Of a stretch of 64,000 nucleotides of DNA, positions 1 through 9,634 are shown in pieces. Both the position numbers and the translations under genes were made by a program. Each line of letters opens with the position of its first letter. Within the stretch, counting starts at the first letter, position 1. The notes under the pieces are model-generated. The model was not told where the DNA came from and made no database searches. It was given only the letters and a program-made list of their open reading frames with translations. Source of the stretch: Hyphomicrobiales bacterium (GTDB lineage: Bacteria; Pseudomonadota; Alphaproteobacteria; Rhizobiales; Beijerinckiaceae); NCBI GenBank assembly GCA_930633525.1, contig CAKNFP010000001.1:3657501-3721500 (forward strand). Reading direction: 5' to 3'.

Positions 1-456
1 GTCCGCGTTTTCGTGCCAACCGGGACGGGACAGGAGCCAGCTGTCCAAGCCACGCTGCAGGCGACGCAGCGTGAACTCGCCGCGGCCGGCATCGACGCGA
101 GGACGATCGCCACGACCCGCTACAGTCCTGGAGACGGTGATGCCGTGCCGACCCTGCGCCTCAGCTTCATGAAGCTCGGCGTAGCAGTCGCAAGCACATG
201 CGGGCGCTGGCCGGGAGACCTCGCGAGCGGCAGCTCGACAGATGGGTGGACCAATGCCGCCTACTGGAACTTTGGCTGTGCCTATCAAGCCAATTTCGCC
301 GCCCAGATCGCCGAGCCGCTCGATCTTGCCCGCCCCCGTCAGGAAAGTATGCCCGACACGCAGAAGCGCCTGCGCGGCATTGGGCAGCTGCGCCAGGGCA
401 AGGACCCATCCACCGTTTATCGATCGACGCAGCGTGTCGAGGATTTGGGCCAATGA
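1..456 (+). CDS. cpaD: CpaD-family pilus assembly lipoprotein, C-terminal part (5' end outside window)
   Basis: The reading frame is open from base 1 and ends in TGA at 454-456, so this is the last ~151 residues of a gene that starts before the window. CpaD is an outer-membrane lipoprotein of the Tad/Flp pilus secretion apparatus. The segment W-x-N-x-G-C-A-Y-Q-x-N (roughly 30-40% before the end) followed by IAEPLDLARPR is the most conserved part of the family and is intact. The stop overlaps the start of cpaE by four bases (ATGA), which implies translational coupling in one operon. The lipobox and N-terminus cannot be judged. Confidence 0.9.
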   Translation, partial: VRVFVPTGTGQEPAVQATLQATQRELAAAGIDARTIATTRYSPGDGDAVPTLRLSFMKLGVAVASTCGRWPGDLASGSSTDGWTNAAYWNFGCAYQANFAAQIAEPLDLARPRQESMPDTQKRLRGIGQLRQGKDPSTVYRSTQRVEDLGQ

Positions 457-1739
457 CGACACCCGTCTTTCGCTCCGCCATTCCCCCACCTCCGCAACCA
501 GCCGATGCGCTACCGCCGGCCATGCCGCCCGTGCCACGGATCGCCGTATCAGCTTTCTGTGAAACCACGGAGACGACGGAGAGCATCGTCGCCGCCGCCC
601 GCGACCGGCACATGCTGCGCGCGCAAGTCGCCATTCACCACGGCGGCATCGCGGCGGCGGAGGCAACGCTCAGCAATACGCATTCGCCCAATGTGGTACT
701 CGTCGAAACGCAGACAGGACGCGCAGAGACACTCCAGGCGTTGGATGGGCTGGCCCATGTCTGCGATCCTGGAACCAAGGTCATCGTCGTTGGTCATGTC
801 AACGACATCCAGCTCTATCGTGAACTGATAACGCGCGGCGTCAGCGAATACCTGATCGCGCCAATCGCACCGCTCGACCTCATCCGCACAATCACCAATA
901 TATACAATCGTCCGGATAGCCAGTCTTTCGGTCGTATCGTTGCCGTGGTCGGCGCGAAGGGGGGAGCGGGCGCCTCGACCATCGCCCATAATCTTGCCGC
1001 GGCCATCGCGCGCGAGCTTGGTCTGGCCGCCGTCATCGCCGATCTCGACGTCGCTTTCGGCACGGCAAGCCTCAACCTCAATCTGGATCCGCCACAGGGC
1101 ATCGCCGACGCACTGGCCGCGCCGGACCGGCTCGACGGCAATTTCGTCGATCGCCTCATGGTGAAATGCGCTGACAACCTCAACCTGCTGGCGGCGCCTG
1201 CGGTTCTCGATCGCCCCTGGGATCTCGACCAGGCTGTCGTCGACAAGCTGCTCGGCACGCTCCGTTCCGCCCATCCGGTCGTCGTGCTCGATCTGCCGCA
1301 TCTGTGGACATCCTGGGCGCGCCATGCCCTCGTGGACGCGGACATGATCGTGATCGTCGCCGCTCCCGATCTCGCCAGCTTGCGCAATACCAAGAACATG
1401 GTCGACATGCTGCGCCAGGCTCGCCCTTCGGATCGCCAGCCCTATCTGGTCCTCAACCAGCTCGGACTGCCCAAGCGGCCCGAGATCACCGCTCCGGACT
1501 TCGCCAAGGCCGTCGGCCTCACACCAACCGCGACAATCGCTTTCGACGCGCAGCTTTTCGGCAATGCCGCCAATACCGGCCATATGCTGCACCATGTACA
1601 GCCGAACGGCCGGGCCGCGCATACATTAAACGAGCTCGCAACGACGATCATGGGTCGAACAAAAAAGGGCGCTGATGAAGCGAAATTCCTGCAGACCTTG
1701 CTTGCCAAACTCGCCGCCCTGAAGGGAGGTGGACGCTAG
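453..1739 (+). CDS. cpaE: Pilus assembly protein CpaE/TadZ, MinD/ParA-like ATPase
   Basis: 428 aa. CpaE/TadZ helps localise the Tad pilus machine, often to a cell pole. Residues ~29-150 look like an atypical receiver domain, and residues ~160 onward are a ParA/MinD ATPase fold. The P-loop reads GAKGGAGAST (167-176): the signature lysine K169 is present but the usual P-loop lysine (GKT/S) is Ala. This is known for TadZ proteins, so it is a family trait and not damage. The start at 453 is chosen because it overlaps the cpaD stop and the frame upstream has no CpaE homology. A 204-base gap separates it from cpaF. Confidence 0.93.
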   Translation: MTTPVFRSAIPPPPQPADALPPAMPPVPRIAVSAFCETTETTESIVAAARDRHMLRAQVAIHHGGIAAAEATLSNTHSPNVVLVETQTGRAETLQALDGLAHVCDPGTKVIVVGHVNDIQLYRELITRGVSEYLIAPIAPLDLIRTITNIYNRPDSQSFGRIVAVVGAKGGAGASTIAHNLAAAIARELGLAAVIADLDVAFGTASLNLNLDPPQGIADALAAPDRLDGNFVDRLMVKCADNLNLLAAPAVLDRPWDLDQAVVDKLLGTLRSAHPVVVLDLPHLWTSWARHALVDADMIVIVAAPDLASLRNTKNMVDMLRQARPSDRQPYLVLNQLGLPKRPEITAPDFAKAVGLTPTATIAFDAQLFGNAANTGHMLHHVQPNGRAAHTLNELATTIMGRTKKGADEAKFLQTLLAKLAALKGGGR

Positions 1740-1943
1740 GACGCCGCACCAGGACCGCTCGATGATCGCGGCTGCTTATCTTGAGACGAGATACATGCCG
1801 CGGTCCTCGAACAGATGATCTGAAGTCGCAGCTTGTTCCGGCCGTTGCTACGTGGCGGCCCCATTCCTGGAACATGCGTGGATATCGCACGGCCGCGGAA
1901 GCTGCATCGGAGAGCCTCGCCGCGCTACAGGAGTATCGTTGCA

Positions 1944-3383
1944 ATGTTTGGCAAAAGATCGGGACAGGACGCCTTAGCCCGCAAGCCCGAGCCCGCTGTC
2001 GCCGCGCCCCGCGCCACAGAGACGCGCCCCGCGCCGGCGGCCGCGGCGCCGGCCCCCGCGCATACGCCAGATGGGCCGCGCCACTCCGATGGATACTATC
2101 AGACGAAGAATATGATCTTCGCGGCGCTTATCGAGGCGATTGACCTGACGCAGCTCGTGAAGCTCGACGCAGAGAGTGCGCGCGACGAGATCCGCGATAT
2201 CGTGACGGAAATCATCGGCCTGAAAAGCCTCGTCATGTCGATCGCCGAACAGGAGGGGCTGCTCGAGGACATCTGCAACGATGTCCTTGGCTATGGCCCG
2301 CTCGAGCCTCTGCTGGCCCGCGACGACATAGCCGACATCATGGTCAACGGCGCAGATCGCACCTATATCGAGGTATCCGGCCGTATTCAGCAGACAAATA
2401 TACGCTTCCGCGACAACCAACAACTGATGAACATCTGTCAACGCATTGTCAGCCAGGTTGGACGGCGCGTCGACGAGGCCTCTCCTATCTGCGATGCGCG
2501 CCTGCCGGACGGATCGCGTGTCAACGTCATCGGTCCACCGCTGTCAATCGACGGCCCGGCCCTGACCATCCGAAAATTCCGCCGTGACAAGCTGACCCTT
2601 GCTGATCTCGTCCGCTATGGCTCCATCTCCCCGGAGGGATCAGAACTTCTGCAGATCATCGGCCGCGTTCGCTGCAATGTCATCATATCCGGTGGAACGG
2701 GATCTGGGAAAACGACTTTGCTCAACTGTCTGACGCGCTTCATAGAGGACAAGGAGCGCATCATTACCTGTGAAGACGCCGCCGAACTGCAGCTTCAGCA
2801 GCCGCATGTCGTCCGCCTGGAAACGCGCCCTCCCAATCTGGAGGGACAGGGACAGGTGACGATGCGCGATCTCGTGCGCAACTGCCTGCGCATGCGGCCC
2901 GAACGCATCATCGTCGGCGAGGTGCGCGGGCCGGAGGCGTTTGACTTGCTGCAAGCCATGAACACGGGCCATGACGGTTCGATGGGCACTCTCCACGCCA
3001 ACACGCCGCGCGAGGGCCTCTCCCGTCTCGAGTCGATGATTACCATGGGCGGGTTCTCGCTGCCATCCCGCACCATCCGCGAGATGATCTGCGCATCCGT
3101 CGACGTCGTCGTTCAGGCCCAGCGCCTGCGTGACGGATCGCGCCGTATCACGCAGATCACGGAAGTGCTCGGGATGGAAGGAGATATCATTATTACGCAG
3201 GATCTCATGACTTTCGAGATCGTGGGCGAGGACACGAATGGGCACATCGTCGGGCATCACCGCTCAACGGGCATAGGCCGGCCGCGCTTCTGGGAACGCG
3301 CCCGCTATTTCGGCGAGGAACAGCGGTTGGCGCGAGCACTCGACACGATCGAACAGAAAGCCGGCATCGCCGGTGCCGCGTAG
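1944..3383 (+). CDS. cpaF: Pilus assembly ATPase CpaF/TadA
   Basis: 479 aa type II/IV secretion traffic ATPase that powers Flp pilus assembly at the inner membrane. After an Ala/Pro-rich tail of ~50 residues comes the N-terminal domain (~residues 60-220), then the Walker [10 protein letters not shown] at 250-258, Walker [13 protein letters not shown] at ~321-332 and the His box [13 protein letters not shown] at ~342-354. The ATG at 1944 is preceded by ACAGGAG about 11 bases upstream and gives the usual family length. The frame stays open further upstream but lacks homology there. The gene lies in the cpaD-cpaE-cpaF-tadB-tadC order typical of Caulobacter and rhizobia. Confidence 0.95.
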   Translation: MFGKRSGQDALARKPEPAVAAPRATETRPAPAAAAPAPAHTPDGPRHSDGYYQTKNMIFAALIEAIDLTQLVKLDAESARDEIRDIVTEIIGLKSLVMSIAEQEGLLEDICNDVLGYGPLEPLLARDDIADIMVNGADRTYIEVSGRIQQTNIRFRDNQQLMNICQRIVSQVGRRVDEASPICDARLPDGSRVNVIGPPLSIDGPALTIRKFRRDKLTLADLVRYGSISPEGSELLQIIGRVRCNVIISGGTGSGKTTLLNCLTRFIEDKERIITCEDAAELQLQQPHVVRLETRPPNLEGQGQVTMRDLVRNCLRMRPERIIVGEVRGPEAFDLLQAMNTGHDGSMGTLHANTPREGLSRLESMITMGGFSLPSRTIREMICASVDVVVQAQRLRDGSRRITQITEVLGMEGDIIITQDLMTFEIVGEDTNGHIVGHHRSTGIGRPRFWERARYFGEEQRLARALDTIEQKAGIAGAA

Positions 3384-3428
3384 ATGCATCGCGGGACAGC
3401 GCCATAACATCATGTATGAGATCACGCC

Positions 3429-4406
3429 ATGAATTTTGACGCTCTTCTCATCGTTATGCTGTCAACGATTGCGGCTGGCGCTACAGCATATGTCCTATTC
3501 TTCCCGTATCTGTCATCACGTGCTCGCATCGAGGAACGACAGAGGACCTTTGTCGCGCCGCCGGCGCAACGCGCCATTGAAAGGGCAAACGGCGCGGCGA
3601 ACCGGCGCGATCAGATCGCCCAGAGCCTGCGGGATCTCGAGGCCCGGCAGAAGGCCAAGCACAAGGTGCCGCTCGAAACGCGGCTGACCCGCGCCGGGCT
3701 CGCCTGGAGCAAGAAGCGCTTCTTTGTCGTCAGCGTGATCATCGGCCTCGTCGTCGGCCTCTTGCTTGGCGCGTCATCGGGCAATCTTTGGGTCGCAACC
3801 GGCGGCCTCTTTGTCGGAGCCTCCGGTCTTCCACGCTGGATCCTCTCCTATCTGACCAAACGCCGTATCAACCGGTTCATTGAAGAGTTGCCCAATGCAC
3901 TCGACATCATCGTGCGGGGCATCCGGGCCGGCCTGCCGGTCGGCGATTGCCTGAAGATTATCGGGAGCGAAGCCGCGGAGCCGGTGCGTGGCGAGTTCCG
4001 CGCCATTGTCGAAGCCCAGGTTCTCGGCATGCCTGTCGCTGACGCAGTAGGCCGCCTGCCCGAGCGCATCCCTGCGGCGGAGGCGAATTTTTTCGCCATC
4101 GTCATCGCCGTCCAGCAGCAGTCGGGCGGAAATCTGTCCGAGGCCCTTGGCAACCTCTCCCGTGTCTTGCGCGAGCGCCGCAAGATGAAAGGGAAGATCA
4201 CGGCGATGAGTATGGAAGCAAAGGCATCCGCCGCCATCATCGGCGCCCTTCCCTTCATCGTGACCGCTCTCGTCTATATCACGAGCCCGAAATACATCGC
4301 CTTCCTGTGGACGACAAATACGGGGCTTCTGGCGCTATCCGCATCCGGCCTTTGGATGGCCATAGGCATTCTGGTCATGAAGAAAATGATCAGCTTCGAC
4401 ATCTGA
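3429..4406 (+). CDS. tadB: Tad pilus inner-membrane protein TadB (GspF family)
   Basis: 325 aa polytopic membrane protein of the type II secretion F family, forming the inner-membrane platform with TadC. A hydrophobic segment opens the protein (residues ~5-25), a paired hydrophobic stretch lies around 100-140, a GspF cytoplasmic domain of ~120 residues follows (NALDIIVRGIRAGLP), and two hydrophobic segments close it. The motif QQQSGGNLSEALGNLS is characteristic of the GspF domain. The gene sits 45 bases after cpaF and 42 before tadC, within one operon. Confidence 0.93.
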   Translation: MNFDALLIVMLSTIAAGATAYVLFFPYLSSRARIEERQRTFVAPPAQRAIERANGAANRRDQIAQSLRDLEARQKAKHKVPLETRLTRAGLAWSKKRFFVVSVIIGLVVGLLLGASSGNLWVATGGLFVGASGLPRWILSYLTKRRINRFIEELPNALDIIVRGIRAGLPVGDCLKIIGSEAAEPVRGEFRAIVEAQVLGMPVADAVGRLPERIPAAEANFFAIVIAVQQQSGGNLSEALGNLSRVLRERRKMKGKITAMSMEAKASAAIIGALPFIVTALVYITSPKYIAFLWTTNTGLLALSASGLWMAIGILVMKKMISFDI

Positions 4407-4448
4407 GCGCTATTGCCGTTGCGATACCTGCAGGATCGGGAGTGAACC

Positions 4449-5426
4449 ATGTCAACTTTGCTCAGCATGATTACAGACCGGCAATTCATGCTCAGCATCC
4501 TGATCGCGCTTTGCGTGGGGGCAACGGTGCTGACGCTTGCCATGCCGCTGATGGCGGCAGATACCCTGGGCAAGCGCATGAAATCGGTCGCATCGGAGCG
4601 GGAGCGCATTCGTCAACGCGAGCGCGAACGCCTCGGCGCCGCCCAGGCCCAGCGCGCGAGCCTGCGTCCCGCGCCAAAGGCTTATATGAAGCAGGTCGTC
4701 GATCGGCTCAATCTTTCGCAATGGCTCGGCACCGAGACCGCGAAAATGAAGTTGAGCATGGCCGGTTATCGTGGCAATTCCGCCGAAATAAACTTCCTGT
4801 TCTTCCGGCTTATTTCACCCATCGGGTTCTGCATTTTCGCGATTACCTATATGTTCGTGCTCAAGGTCGGGCAGTTCCCGGGGATGGTCCGCTTCGGCAT
4901 CGTCATCGCGGCAACCTACGCCGGCATCAAGCTGCCCGAACTCTTTCTCGCCAACAGGACACAGAAACGGCAGCAATCCATCAAGCGGGCCTGGCCGGAT
5001 GCCCTTGATCTGCTCCTCATTTGCGTGGAATCCAGCATGTCGGTCGAGCAGGCCTTCCGCAAGGTCAGCCAGGAAATCGGCGCGCAGTCCATAGCGCTCG
5101 CCGAAGAGCTGATGCTGACGACGGCCGAGCTTTCCTATCTGGCAGAACGACGGCAGGCCTACGAGAACCTCGGTATTCGCACCGGCGTGGAATCGGTCAA
5201 GAATGTAACGACCGCGCTCATTCAAGCAGAACGCTACGGAACGCCGGTTGGCCAGGCGTTGCGCGTTCTGGCGCAGGAAAGCCGCGATGCGCGCATGAAC
5301 GAGGCGGAGAAGAAAGCGGCCGCCCTCCCCCCGAAACTGACCGTGCCGATGATCCTTTTCTTCCTGCCGGTCCTGTTCATGGTGATTATTACGCCAGCGC
5401 TTATCCAGGTCTTCAAATGGAAATAG
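4449..5426 (+). CDS. tadC: Tad pilus inner-membrane protein TadC (GspF family)
   Basis: 325 aa, equal in length to TadB and paralogous to it. It has an N-terminal hydrophobic helix (residues ~10-35), a charged linker rich in R/E (~45-65), two central hydrophobic segments (~115-160), and a GspF domain with DALDLLLICVESSMSVEQAF. A final hydrophobic helix precedes the short tail IQVFKWK. The start ATG is preceded by GGGAGTG. It is the last same-strand gene of the visible pilus cluster; the next gene converges on it. Confidence 0.93.
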   Translation: MSTLLSMITDRQFMLSILIALCVGATVLTLAMPLMAADTLGKRMKSVASERERIRQRERERLGAAQAQRASLRPAPKAYMKQVVDRLNLSQWLGTETAKMKLSMAGYRGNSAEINFLFFRLISPIGFCIFAITYMFVLKVGQFPGMVRFGIVIAATYAGIKLPELFLANRTQKRQQSIKRAWPDALDLLLICVESSMSVEQAFRKVSQEIGAQSIALAEELMLTTAELSYLAERRQAYENLGIRTGVESVKNVTTALIQAERYGTPVGQALRVLAQESRDARMNEAEKKAAALPPKLTVPMILFFLPVLFMVIITPALIQVFKWK

Positions 5427-5520
5427 CCGGCATCACCGCGATATAACCTGCCAGGAATGCGGTTGAGATCAATATTCACCCCGCGCTGATGCAGCCGTGA
5501 GCCCTATCAGCCTTGCAGCA

Positions 5521-6552
5521 TCACTCCACCGATGGCCGCAACGGGAGACCAAGCGGCGTCTCCTCAGCAGCCGGCGCCGCCGCCGGCGAGGCCTGGCGGA
5601 TCGGCTTGTTGTTGTCGACGGCCGGCGCCCGCGCGCGCCCTTGGCGAGCCGCCGGCTGATTCCCGGCGGAACGGTTGGATGGCTTCGCATCCTTCGTCAA
5701 CTGAGACGCGCCCGGCATTTGCGCCGCGCGTGCGACCAATTGTGGTTTGCCGGCGAACTGCTTGAGATAGGCCGCACCGCGGGCAGCCGATTCTGGCGTC
5801 ATGTCCTCCTTCAGAAGGCTTTCCGCCTCAGTGGCCTGGCCCGACAACCCAAGCACCAGCGCGAGATTCTGGCGCACACGCCTATCCGCCTTCGGGCTGG
5901 CGGCTGCCTGGCGCAGCGCCCTCTCCGCCTCGGGCAGGTTGCGCGACAAGGCATAGGACAGACCGAGATTGGAGAGAACGGAAGGCTCGTCCGGCGCGAT
6001 GCGCAATGCGGCTTCGTAGTAGCGGCGGGCACCGGGATGGTCGCCGAGCTGATCCGCCACGGTCCCCTGCGCCGAGAGCACGCGCCAATCCGGCTTGTCC
6101 TGTGTATGAGCCCGCGCCAGCACATCCGCCGCCTCGCGCAGGTTGCCGACGTCGATCAGCGCCCGGCCATAGGCGGACAGAAGCGCTTTGTCCTGCGGCG
6201 CGCGCAGCGCGGCCTGCCGCAGCACGGCCACAGCCTGCTGGTGCTGGCCGATTTCACGCAACGAACGTCCGTAGGCCAGCGCCGCGACCTTATCGTCGGG
6301 GTTGGCCTCGTAGCGTTTACCGGACTTCTCTGCGAGCTCGCGCCAATCGGCTTCGGTCGGCTCAGGGGTCTTGATCGGGCGCTTCAACGGAAAGATCGAG
6401 CCGGTGATATCGGCCTTTTGCAGATCCGGAATACAGCCGCCGAGGAGCGGCGACAGCATGCAGGCGAATGCCAGACCGGCGATCGGCTGCTGCTTGGCCC
6501 GTCGACGCAACGGCAATCGCAAGAGCGCCAAGGCTGAAGGGGAAGGTTTCAT
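5521..6552 (-). CDS. TadD-like tetratricopeptide repeat lipoprotein
   Basis: 343 aa. The N-terminus is a basic region, a hydrophobic stretch and the lipobox LLGGC, with lipidation expected on Cys40. Residues ~75-270 hold at least five TPR-like helix pairs (for example ALAYGRSLREIGQHQQAVAV and VLSNLGLSYALSRNLPEAER). The C-terminal ~60 residues are low-complexity, rich in Ala, Pro and Arg. TadD proteins are TPR lipoproteins needed for Flp pilus assembly, and the position facing tadC supports that role. The gene is convergent with the pilus operon instead of inside it, so it has its own promoter. Confidence 0.85.
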   Translation of the reverse strand: MKPSPSALALLRLPLRRRAKQQPIAGLAFACMLSPLLGGCIPDLQKADITGSIFPLKRPIKTPEPTEADWRELAEKSGKRYEANPDDKVAALAYGRSLREIGQHQQAVAVLRQAALRAPQDKALLSAYGRALIDVGNLREAADVLARAHTQDKPDWRVLSAQGTVADQLGDHPGARRYYEAALRIAPDEPSVLSNLGLSYALSRNLPEAERALRQAAASPKADRRVRQNLALVLGLSGQATEAESLLKEDMTPESAARGAAYLKQFAGKPQLVARAAQMPGASQLTKDAKPSNRSAGNQPAARQGRARAPAVDNNKPIRQASPAAAPAAEETPLGLPLRPSVE

Positions 6553-6784
6553 GCGCTCTCGTCGACCTGGAAATGGCCTATCCCGGCTTGGACTCCATTC
6601 AAACTCGATTAACCCTAACGGCAGGTTACCAGCCGCATCCGCCAGGCAAAAGCCAGAGGCGATGCAATCGCGGCATTCGCGTATGGCTGGAGACCGATGT
6701 TCGATGACCTGTTACATTCGTGCTACGCAAAAAATTGCGCGTGAACGCTGCTGTGTGCGCGTCAATCAGATTTGAGGATCGTCA

Positions 6785-8173
6785 GTGCATCCTTCCATCG
6801 TTACTTCTTCTGTCGCCGATTCGATTCCGCTGATCGTCGTCTCCAGTGACTCGCTTGCCGAGGTGCTGGCCGCTCTTCCCGCGCCAGCGAGTGCTTTCGC
6901 GACAGCCCAAGGCTTCGCCGCCGACAATGGCAGCCATATCGTCCTCCCCAATGCGGATGGCGGCCTAGCCGCCGTGCTCTTCGGCTGGTCGCCGCTGAAG
7001 GCGGATGCGGACCCGTTCCTGTCCGGCAAGCTGCCGCCGCTCCTGCCCCAGGGCACCTACCGCCTCGAACGGCTGCCGCAGGAGGCAGCCACCAATGCCG
7101 TGCTCGGCTTCCTGCTTGGCACCTATCGTTTTGATCGCTACCGCGCGAAGAAGTCGCCGCCGAAGGCGCGTCTCGTCCTGCCGACAGGCGTCGACGGCGC
7201 GGAACTCTCCCGCCTCGCGGAAGCGGTCGCGCTCGGGCGCGATCTCATCAATACCCCCGCGAATGATCTGGGGCCGGACGGCATCGAGGCCGCGGCCCGC
7301 GTGGTGGCGGAGCGCCACGGCGCGGCCATCGCGGTCACGATCGGTGACGATCTCCTCGCCGGCAATTTCCCGATGATCCATGCGGTCGGAAGGGCCTCGG
7401 CCTCATCCCCGCGTCTCATCGATCTGACCTGGGGTGACCCGTCACATCCCAAGGTCACCCTCGTCGGCAAGGGGGTCGCCTTCGATACGGGCGGCCTCGA
7501 CATCAAGCCTCCTGCCGGCATGGCCCTGATGAAGAAGGACATGGGGGGCGCCGCCGCGGTATTGGCGCTTGCGGAGCTCGTCATGGGCGCCAAGCTGCCC
7601 GTGCGCCTGCGTGTGCTGATCCCCGCCGTGGAGAATGCCATCTCGGGTTCAGCCTTCCGCCCGGGCGACATCCTGCCGAGCCGCAAGGGCCTCACCGTGG
7701 AGATCGGCAATACGGACGCGGAGGGGCGGCTTATCCTCGGTGACGCGCTGGCGCTCGCCGACGAGGAGGCGCCGGACCTTATCGTCGATTATGCGACCCT
7801 GACAGGCGCCGCGCGTGTGGCCCTGGGGCCAGATCTGCCGCCGTTCTACACCGATGACGATGCGTTGGCCGCGCGTCTCGCCAGCCTTTCGCGCGCAGTC
7901 AACGATCCGGTCTGGCGCATGCCGTTCTGGGCGCCCTACGACGCCATGCTGTCCTCGAAGATCGCAGACGTGAACCATATCTCGGGCGGCGCCTTCGCCG
8001 GCTCGATGACGGCGGCTTTGTTCCTGCGCCGGTTCGTGGAGAAAGCCGGCTCTTATGTGCATTTCGACATCTTCGGCTGGACGCCTTCGGCCAAACCCGG
8101 CCGGCCCGAGGGCGGCGAAGTGCAGGCGGCGCGCCTCGTCTATGCTTATCTCAAGGAACGCTTTGGCGGGTGA
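6785..8173 (+). CDS. Leucyl aminopeptidase family protein (peptidase M17)
   Basis: 462 aa cytosolic di-metal aminopeptidase. The signature NTDAEGRL is at ~309-316, with its Asp and Glu as metal ligands; further ligands are in VGKGVAFDTGG (~227-237) and KKDMGGA (~250-256). The N-terminal ~130 residues are variable, as in the family. The start is GTG with GAGG just upstream (about 6777). It is a single-gene unit flanked by ~230 bases on the left and a MarR regulator on the right. Proteobacterial genomes often hold a second, canonical pepA, so no symbol is given. Confidence 0.92.
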   Translation: MHPSIVTSSVADSIPLIVVSSDSLAEVLAALPAPASAFATAQGFAADNGSHIVLPNADGGLAAVLFGWSPLKADADPFLSGKLPPLLPQGTYRLERLPQEAATNAVLGFLLGTYRFDRYRAKKSPPKARLVLPTGVDGAELSRLAEAVALGRDLINTPANDLGPDGIEAAARVVAERHGAAIAVTIGDDLLAGNFPMIHAVGRASASSPRLIDLTWGDPSHPKVTLVGKGVAFDTGGLDIKPPAGMALMKKDMGGAAAVLALAELVMGAKLPVRLRVLIPAVENAISGSAFRPGDILPSRKGLTVEIGNTDAEGRLILGDALALADEEAPDLIVDYATLTGAARVALGPDLPPFYTDDDALAARLASLSRAVNDPVWRMPFWAPYDAMLSSKIADVNHISGGAFAGSMTAALFLRRFVEKAGSYVHFDIFGWTPSAKPGRPEGGEVQAARLVYAYLKERFGG

Positions 8174-8337
8174 ACCTGCCTAGGGATGGCCGTCTCCCAA
8201 ATTGTTATGGCGCGCCGGGAAAATGCACGGCGCGTCATCAGGCGACATTCTCTTAACCTCTTCGCGAAGAAGCGATTGTGATCCAGCCGTCCCAGTCGAT
8301 ATGAATACGGGTCCGTAACGACTGCCGGACCCGGCCG

Positions 8338-8688
8338 ATGTCCGTTGAAATCCGTGCCTTGCAGGCACTCACATTGTGGCACGATGTCACGCTGGAGCTC
8401 GTCCGTGACGAGGACATCGACCTGTCGCTCAGGCAGATGGCTATCCTCCTGACCATTTATCTCGACACGCCGCCCCATACGGTCCGCGGCCTCGCGCGCA
8501 AGCTCGGCGTCACCAAGCCGGTGATCACGCGCGCGCTCGACAGCATGGGCAAGCTCGATCTGGTGTCCCGTCGCCGCGACGAGAAGGATCGGCGCAACGT
8601 CATCGTGCAGCGCACAGTCAAGGGAGCGCTCGCTGTGGAGCGCCTCGGCGATGTCGTCATTGCCAAGGCCCAAACGCTGAAGCCATGA
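8338..8688 (+). CDS. MarR-family winged-helix transcriptional regulator
   Basis: 116 aa, short for MarR (usually 140-160). The recognition helix region is clear in TVRGLARKLGVTKPVITRALDSMGKLDLVSRRRDEKDRRN, where the D-x-R-D/N wing is diagnostic. The dimerisation helices at both ends are abbreviated. The gene lies 48 bases upstream of an NlpC/P60 hydrolase gene on the same strand, so it may control or be co-transcribed with it. The ligand is unknown. Confidence 0.82.
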   Translation: MSVEIRALQALTLWHDVTLELVRDEDIDLSLRQMAILLTIYLDTPPHTVRGLARKLGVTKPVITRALDSMGKLDLVSRRRDEKDRRNVIVQRTVKGALAVERLGDVVIAKAQTLKP

Positions 8689-8736
8689 CATTGCCGCGAT
8701 TGAGCGTCAGATCATGAAGATCTACAGGACGAGCCT

Positions 8737-9618
8737 ATGAATGCCTTCGATCCCCGTCTGACCGCCGCCCGCCCGGATCTCGCAGCCGCGCATCTGCGTG
8801 GCGCGGTCGACGCCGAGGCCTTCGTCGCGCCTCAGCTCCTGCGTGTAACAGCCCCGACGGCGCCGCTACGGCGAGAACCGGTACCGGACGCGCCCCTCGA
8901 TACCGAAGCCCTCGCAGGCGAACCTGTCGCCGTGTTCGAGGAGCGCGAGGGATGGGTCTGGGGCCAATTGCTGCGCGATGGCTACGTCGGCTATCTGCCG
9001 GCTGAGGCGCTGGGCCGTCCTTCCCTGCCGCCAAGCCACGCCATCACGGTTCCCCGCACCTTTGTTTTCCCCGGCCCCAGCATCAAGCTGCCGCCACTCT
9101 GCGCGCTGCCCTATGCGGCGGAAATCGCTGTGGCTGAGATGGGACCAGCCCCGTTCGCACGGCTGGCGGACGGTGGATTTGTCATCGCGCGGCATGTCGC
9201 GCCGCTGAGCAGCTGGCGCGACGGCGACTTCGTGGCGACCGCCGAACGTTTCATCGACGTGCCCTATCTCTGGGGCGGCAAGACGGTGCTCGGCATCGAT
9301 TGTTCCGGCCTTGTCCAGGTCAGCCTGCGGGCCGCCGGCGTCAACTGGCCACGCGATACCTACCGGCAGGAACAGTCATCGGCGGCCAGTCGGGTCAAAG
9401 GCGGCGAGCAGGGACGCGGCCTGCGGCGCGGTGATCTCGTCTATTGGAAAGGCCATGTCGGCATCATGGTCGACGCCGAGCGCCTTCTGCACGCCAACGC
9501 GCATCATATGATGGTCGTCGTCGAGCCGTTGAGCGATGTCGTGGAACGCAGCTTGAGCAAAGGCGGCGGGCCGATCACCAGCGTCAAGCGCCTTGCCTTC
9601 CCCACGGTCACATCCTGA
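8737..9618 (+). CDS. C40-family (NlpC/P60) peptidoglycan hydrolase with SH3-like domains
   Basis: 293 aa. Residues ~35-95 form a bacterial SH3-like fold (REGWVWGQLLRDGYVGYLP) followed by a second SH3-like part to ~155. The NlpC/P60 papain-like domain runs from ~165, with the catalytic Cys in GIDCSG (C189), His in GHVGIM (H240) and a third polar residue near H252. Members cleave gamma-D-Glu-to-diamino-acid bonds in murein peptides. No signal peptide is visible, so export or a cytosolic recycling role is open. It is probably in one unit with the MarR gene and converges on the PNP gene 16 bases away. Confidence 0.9.
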   Translation: MNAFDPRLTAARPDLAAAHLRGAVDAEAFVAPQLLRVTAPTAPLRREPVPDAPLDTEALAGEPVAVFEEREGWVWGQLLRDGYVGYLPAEALGRPSLPPSHAITVPRTFVFPGPSIKLPPLCALPYAAEIAVAEMGPAPFARLADGGFVIARHVAPLSSWRDGDFVATAERFIDVPYLWGGKTVLGIDCSGLVQVSLRAAGVNWPRDTYRQEQSSAASRVKGGEQGRGLRRGDLVYWKGHVGIMVDAERLLHANAHHMMVVVEPLSDVVERSLSKGGGPITSVKRLAFPTVTS

Positions 9619-9634
9619 AGCAACAGGCGCGTGC

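Noticed and set aside
453..1739. Missing P-loop lysine in CpaE taken as inactivation
   Set aside because: The KGGxGAS form is a known trait of TadZ/CpaE proteins.
5497..6537. Plus-strand open frame opposite the TadD-like gene
   Set aside because: Arg-rich shadow; the minus-strand TPR lipoprotein is clearly the gene.
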